From assembly GCF_030540835.1 (NCBI RefSeq), contig NZ_JAUOEK010000045.1:1-64000 (forward strand): DNA of 64,000 nucleotides, read 5' to 3'. This DNA is from Flavivirga aquimarina. GTDB lineage: Bacteria > Bacteroidota > Bacteroidia > Flavobacteriales > Flavobacteriaceae. Position 1 is the first letter of the stretch. Every line of letters starts with the position of its first letter. The notes under the pieces were generated by a model, which searched no databases, was not told the DNA's origin, and saw only the letters and a program-made list of their open reading frames with translations. The position numbers were made by a program, and so were the translations under genes. Of this stretch, positions 61,085-64,000 are shown in pieces.

Positions 61085-62704
61085 TTAGACCTCTAGGGAA
61101 GTAAATTTAAAATCGGTGCCGTTAAACAACCCTTTATCACTTAGTTTTAATGATGGGATGACTAACAATGCCATAAACGATAGAGTCATATAGGGGGCAT
61201 TTAATTTGCTTCCTAGTTGCTTTGCCATAATATCTAATTCGGCATATTGTTTTCCTACGGTTTCACCATCTTTATCGCTCATAATACCTGCTATGGGAAG
61301 TGGAACTGTTTTCTCCTCGGAATTTGAAATAGCGCAAATACCTCCTTTATCCTCAATAAGTAAGTTTACTGCTTTACAAATAGCTTCATCACTAACGCCA
61401 ACTGCTATAATATTATGAGAATCGTGACCAACAGATGAGGCTATAGCACCTTCTTTTAATCCGAAATTTTTAATAAAAGCAATAGCGGGTTTTTGATTTT
61501 GGTATCTATTTACAACTGTCATTTTAAGAACATCAGCCTCGATATTGGAAACCAGATTTCCGTCTTGTACAGAGGCTTCTTCTATGAGTTCATTTGTTAC
61601 TAGCTGTCCTTCTAAGGCCTCTATTACACGGATTTGTTTTAATGATGGTTCAAATCGGAAATCTGATATTTCTTTTTTATTACAATTAAAGTTATTAAGT
61701 TTTTTAAAAGCTACTGATTGTATTAAAGAGGTTCCTTTATCGAACACCAATTCACCGTTTATATAGGTTTGAATCGTTTTAAAGTCGATGAGATCTTCAA
61801 CAACTATAAAGTCTGCAAAGTCATCTTCTTGCAGTAAACCAACATCTAAACCATAATGCTTTACGGGATTAACACATGCTACTTTTAATACTTTGAAAAC
61901 GTCTACCCCTTTTGAGACAGCTCTGGCGCATAAATTATTAATATGGTGTAATAGTAAGTCGTCGGGATGTTTATCGTCACTGCAAAACATCATTTCTTCA
62001 AAATGCTCAGGTAGTAAATCTATTAAAGCGTCAAAGTTTTTAGCTGCACTTCCTTCTCGAAGGATAACTTTCATGCCTTTTTCAAGCTTTTCTAAAGCTT
62101 CTTCATAAGTAAAGCATTCATGGTCTGTAGAAATTCCAGCATTAATATATTTTGTAATATCATCGCCTCTTAAACCGGGAGCATGGCCATCAATAGGCTT
62201 ATTATAATGCTTAGCCCAAGCTATCTTTTTCATCACTTCGGCATCATCAAACAACACCCCGGGGTAATTCATCATTTCTGCTAAATACTTGATATCTAGG
62301 TTTTCAAGAAGTGTTTTTATGGCATCTGAATCTATAGTGGCTCCTGCCGATTCAAAATTTGTTGCCGGCACACAAGATGGCGCTCCAAAATTGAATTTAA
62401 AGGGTACTTCCTTTCCGTTTTCAATCATGAATTCGACACCTTCTATGCCTAGAACATTGGCTATTTCGTGTGGATCGGAAACCGTTGCTACTGTGCCGTG
62501 CGTAACTGCCAAACGTGCAAATTCACTAGGTACCAGCATAGAGCTTTCTATATGGATATGTGCATCTACAAAACCAGGAAGAATGTATTGATCTACATTA
62601 TGTTCTTTTTCTTGAATTGTAGAAATCTTTCCGTTTTCAAAAGTAATTTCTCCTTTAAAAATGCGTTTATTTTGTATGTCTACTATATTTCCTTGAAGTT
62701 TCAA
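61085..62704 (-). CDS. ade: Adenine deaminase
   Basis: A 539-aa amidohydrolase of the Ade family. It has [46 protein letters not shown] (metal ligands HIH), [28 protein letters not shown] and the C-terminal [19 protein letters not shown]. It deaminates adenine to hypoxanthine for purine salvage. Length is normal. Confidence 0.93.
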   Translation of the reverse strand: MKLQGNIVDIQNKRIFKGEITFENGKISTIQEKEHNVDQYILPGFVDAHIHIESSMLVPSEFARLAVTHGTVATVSDPHEIANVLGIEGVEFMIENGKEVPFKFNFGAPSCVPATNFESAGATIDSDAIKTLLENLDIKYLAEMMNYPGVLFDDAEVMKKIAWAKHYNKPIDGHAPGLRGDDITKYINAGISTDHECFTYEEALEKLEKGMKVILREGSAAKNFDALIDLLPEHFEEMMFCSDDKHPDDLLLHHINNLCARAVSKGVDVFKVLKVACVNPVKHYGLDVGLLQEDDFADFIVVEDLIDFKTIQTYINGELVFDKGTSLIQSVAFKKLNNFNCNKKEISDFRFEPSLKQIRVIEALEGQLVTNELIEEASVQDGNLVSNIEADVLKMTVVNRYQNQKPAIAFIKNFGLKEGAIASSVGHDSHNIIAVGVSDEAICKAVNLLIEDKGGICAISNSEEKTVPLPIAGIMSDKDGETVGKQYAELDIMAKQLGSKLNAPYMTLSFMALLVIPSLKLSDKGLFNGTDFKFTSLEV

Positions 62705-62852
62705 TTTATATTGTTTTTTAAACTAAAGTTTGCTTTTCTATGTTTTTTTCAAAGCAAATACTGTTTTCAGCATTTATATATTCTCCAAAATTTGGAATTA
62801 TTTTATAATTATTCTTTTTGTAAAACTTAATGACAAAAGTTAACAAATGAAG

Positions 62853-64000
62853 CTACTTTTTTAATTCAATTTTTAGAATGTTTTTCGTCTTCTTAGCAAC
62901 TCTAAATCTGTTATCTGCTCTTCTATTAATTATCCAAACAATGTTCCCCTTCGAACATAATAACCATGTGTTTTCTTTATCTAAAAGTGATAATTTTTCG
63001 TCTTTAAAATATTTGCTCAACTTCTTTTTACCTGTCATTCCAAACGGATAAAAATAATCGCCTTCTTGCCATTTTCTAACTGTTAATGGAAACTCTAACA
63101 AATCTTTATCTACATAAATAGCCTTTGATATTTTTTGTAATACATCATCGCCTTTTTCAAAGTGTAAAACGCCTAAAGAGATGCTTTTTTTTTCTTCTTT
63201 GTCACTTATAAAAAACACGTCACTTTCGCTTAGAATAACATCTGGTTTTAGTTCTGTTAAAAGTAGAAACTCTCTATCCTTTATTAAACGGTGTGTTGAA
63301 GAAAGTATCTGTTTTCCAGATTGAGCATCTAATAAATTAGTAACATCATTCCATTCCGTGAATCCGTACGCCTTAAACGCTTCAAATAAATAAGCTTTTG
63401 AATTATTTACTTTTTTAAATTCTGAAATCTTGTATGTTACTTGATTATTTTTGATTGTTTTGGCTCGTTTTAATAGCGCTTCTACACTTTCTTTAACAAG
63501 GTCTACTGTATCGTTTAAGTGACTTAGTGTATTCTGGAAGTTTTGTAATAATTGTGGGTTGATCTCTTTTAAAACAGGTACGACATCATGTCGCAGCTTA
63601 TTCCTTAAATATTTTGTAGAGGCGTTACTACTATCTTCTCGCCATTTTAAATGGTTGTCTTTTGCATACGTTTCAATAACGTCTCTTGAGAATGGCAGCA
63701 ATGGTCTAACGATATTATCATTCACTTCTGGAATCCCTTTTAAACCATCCAATCCAGTTCCTCTGGATAAGTTGATTAAAAAAGTTTCTAAATTATCGTC
63801 TGCATGATGTGCCGTTAATATATAATCGAATTGTAATTGTGCTGCTAATGTTTCAAACCAATTATAACGGAGTTCTCGAGCTGCCATTTGTGTTGACAGC
63901 TTATTTTTATTAGCATAATTTTCAGTATCAAAATTTTCAATAAAAACTTCTAAGTCTAAATCTTCTGCTAATTGTAACACAAAATCTTCATCGGCATCAC
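62853..64000 (-). CDS. tilS: tRNA(Ile)-lysidine synthase TilS, 5' end outside window
   Basis: At least 380 codons of TilS. The catalytic domain continues (MAARELRYNWFETLAAQLQFDYILTAHHADDNLETFLINLSRGTGLDGLKGIPEV; YLRNKLRHDVVPVLKEINP), followed by the substrate-binding and C-terminal TilS_C domain (VRKWQEGDYFYPFGMTGKKKLSKYFKDEKLSLLDKENTWLL). The reading frame is open through the window end (DADEDFVLQLAEDL), so the N-terminal ATP-binding SGGxDS loop lies beyond it. TilS adds lysine to C34 of tRNA-Ile2, changing AUG decoding to AUA. It is an essential function. Confidence 0.92.
   Translation of the reverse strand, partial: DADEDFVLQLAEDLDLEVFIENFDTENYANKNKLSTQMAARELRYNWFETLAAQLQFDYILTAHHADDNLETFLINLSRGTGLDGLKGIPEVNDNIVRPLLPFSRDVIETYAKDNHLKWREDSSNASTKYLRNKLRHDVVPVLKEINPQLLQNFQNTLSHLNDTVDLVKESVEALLKRAKTIKNNQVTYKISEFKKVNNSKAYLFEAFKAYGFTEWNDVTNLLDAQSGKQILSSTHRLIKDREFLLLTELKPDVILSESDVFFISDKEEKKSISLGVLHFEKGDDVLQKISKAIYVDKDLLEFPLTVRKWQEGDYFYPFGMTGKKKLSKYFKDEKLSLLDKENTWLLCSKGNIVWIINRRADNRFRVAKKTKNILKIELKK

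Noticed and set aside
62705-62852. Purine riboswitch upstream of adenine deaminase
   Set aside because: The 148-bp leader shows no purine-aptamer core or paired arms.
1-64000. CRISPR arrays, tRNA or rRNA genes, prophage
   Set aside because: No regularly spaced repeats with unique spacers, no cloverleaf-like or rRNA-like sequence, and no phage structural or integrase genes were seen.

Overview
The window is chromosomal DNA from a low-GC marine-type member of the Flavobacteriaceae (Bacteroidota). This is inferred from A+T-rich coding sequence, type IX secretion (PorQ and two proteins with a T9SS type A sorting tail), TAnnTTTG-type promoter elements, GIY-YIG proteins bordered by GTCATTTCGA palindromes, and degenerate intergenic repeats of the ACTGAACACTGAA and CTTCGACTGCGCTCAGG kinds. 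The genus cannot be fixed from the sequence alone. No rRNA, tRNA, CRISPR array or complete insertion sequence was found.

Layout. 0-15.8 kb is mostly housekeeping: an LpxH-like phosphoesterase, small accessory genes (DUF1801, FMN reductase, WYL regulator, lipoprotein, AlkC-like protein, MauE/DoxX protein), a YdiJ-type FAD/Fe-S dehydrogenase, an outer-membrane barrel, cmk, porQ, lon, a rhomboid protease and a lipid A-type acyltransferase. 15.9-28.2 kb is a signalling island. It has two paralogous T9SS-secreted proteins, then FIST-histidine kinase-Hpt-LytTR regulator, then single-domain receiver-H-NOX-PAS/PAS/GAF histidine kinase. 28.3-45.1 kb is a nitrate/nitrite assimilation block: a rubredoxin-tailed NIR/SIR-like protein, NasA fused to a flavoprotein, NarK, a NarL-type regulator, RidA, a NarX-like kinase, DUF4202, NirD, NirB, then a YdeP-type molybdoenzyme. 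45.1-48.2 kb is a small toxin-antitoxin island: a RelE/ParE-type pair and a three-gene toxin-antitoxin-SecB-like chaperone set. 48.2-52.4 kb is a molybdenum hydroxylase operon (2Fe-2S subunit, frameshifted Moco subunit, XdhC, MocA-like). 52.6-57.7 kb holds threonine degradation (Kbl, Tdh), a divergent Lrp regulator, and a small insert carrying two tandem membrane-protein paralogues. 57.8-64 kb has a GH29 fucosidase, a YheT-type hydrolase, adenine deaminase and tilS, which runs off the window.

The main candidate for an undescribed system is at 18.5-28.2 kb. Two different nitric-oxide sensor families (H-NOX, and FIST, the NosP family), each translationally coupled to a histidine kinase, sit with a stand-alone receiver, an Hpt protein and a LytTR regulator. 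Together these are all the parts of a His-Asp-His-Asp phosphorelay. Three promoters (the receiver/H-NOX operon and both T9SS genes) carry repeats of a CCATTCGTC-like element. The repeats are spaced 21 bp and sit at the same distance (about 55 and 76 bp) from a -7-like element. This is the architecture of a LytTR operator, and CCATTCGTC differs by one base from the AlgR site CCGTTCGTC. I infer an NO-responsive relay that autoregulates and controls secreted surface proteins, next to the nitrate/nitrite genes whose activity can generate NO.

A second theme is signs of small insertions. The 3' end of lrp is repeated 2.2 kb downstream with only synonymous changes. The first 14 bp of the YdeP-type gene are repeated on the far side of the first toxin-antitoxin pair.
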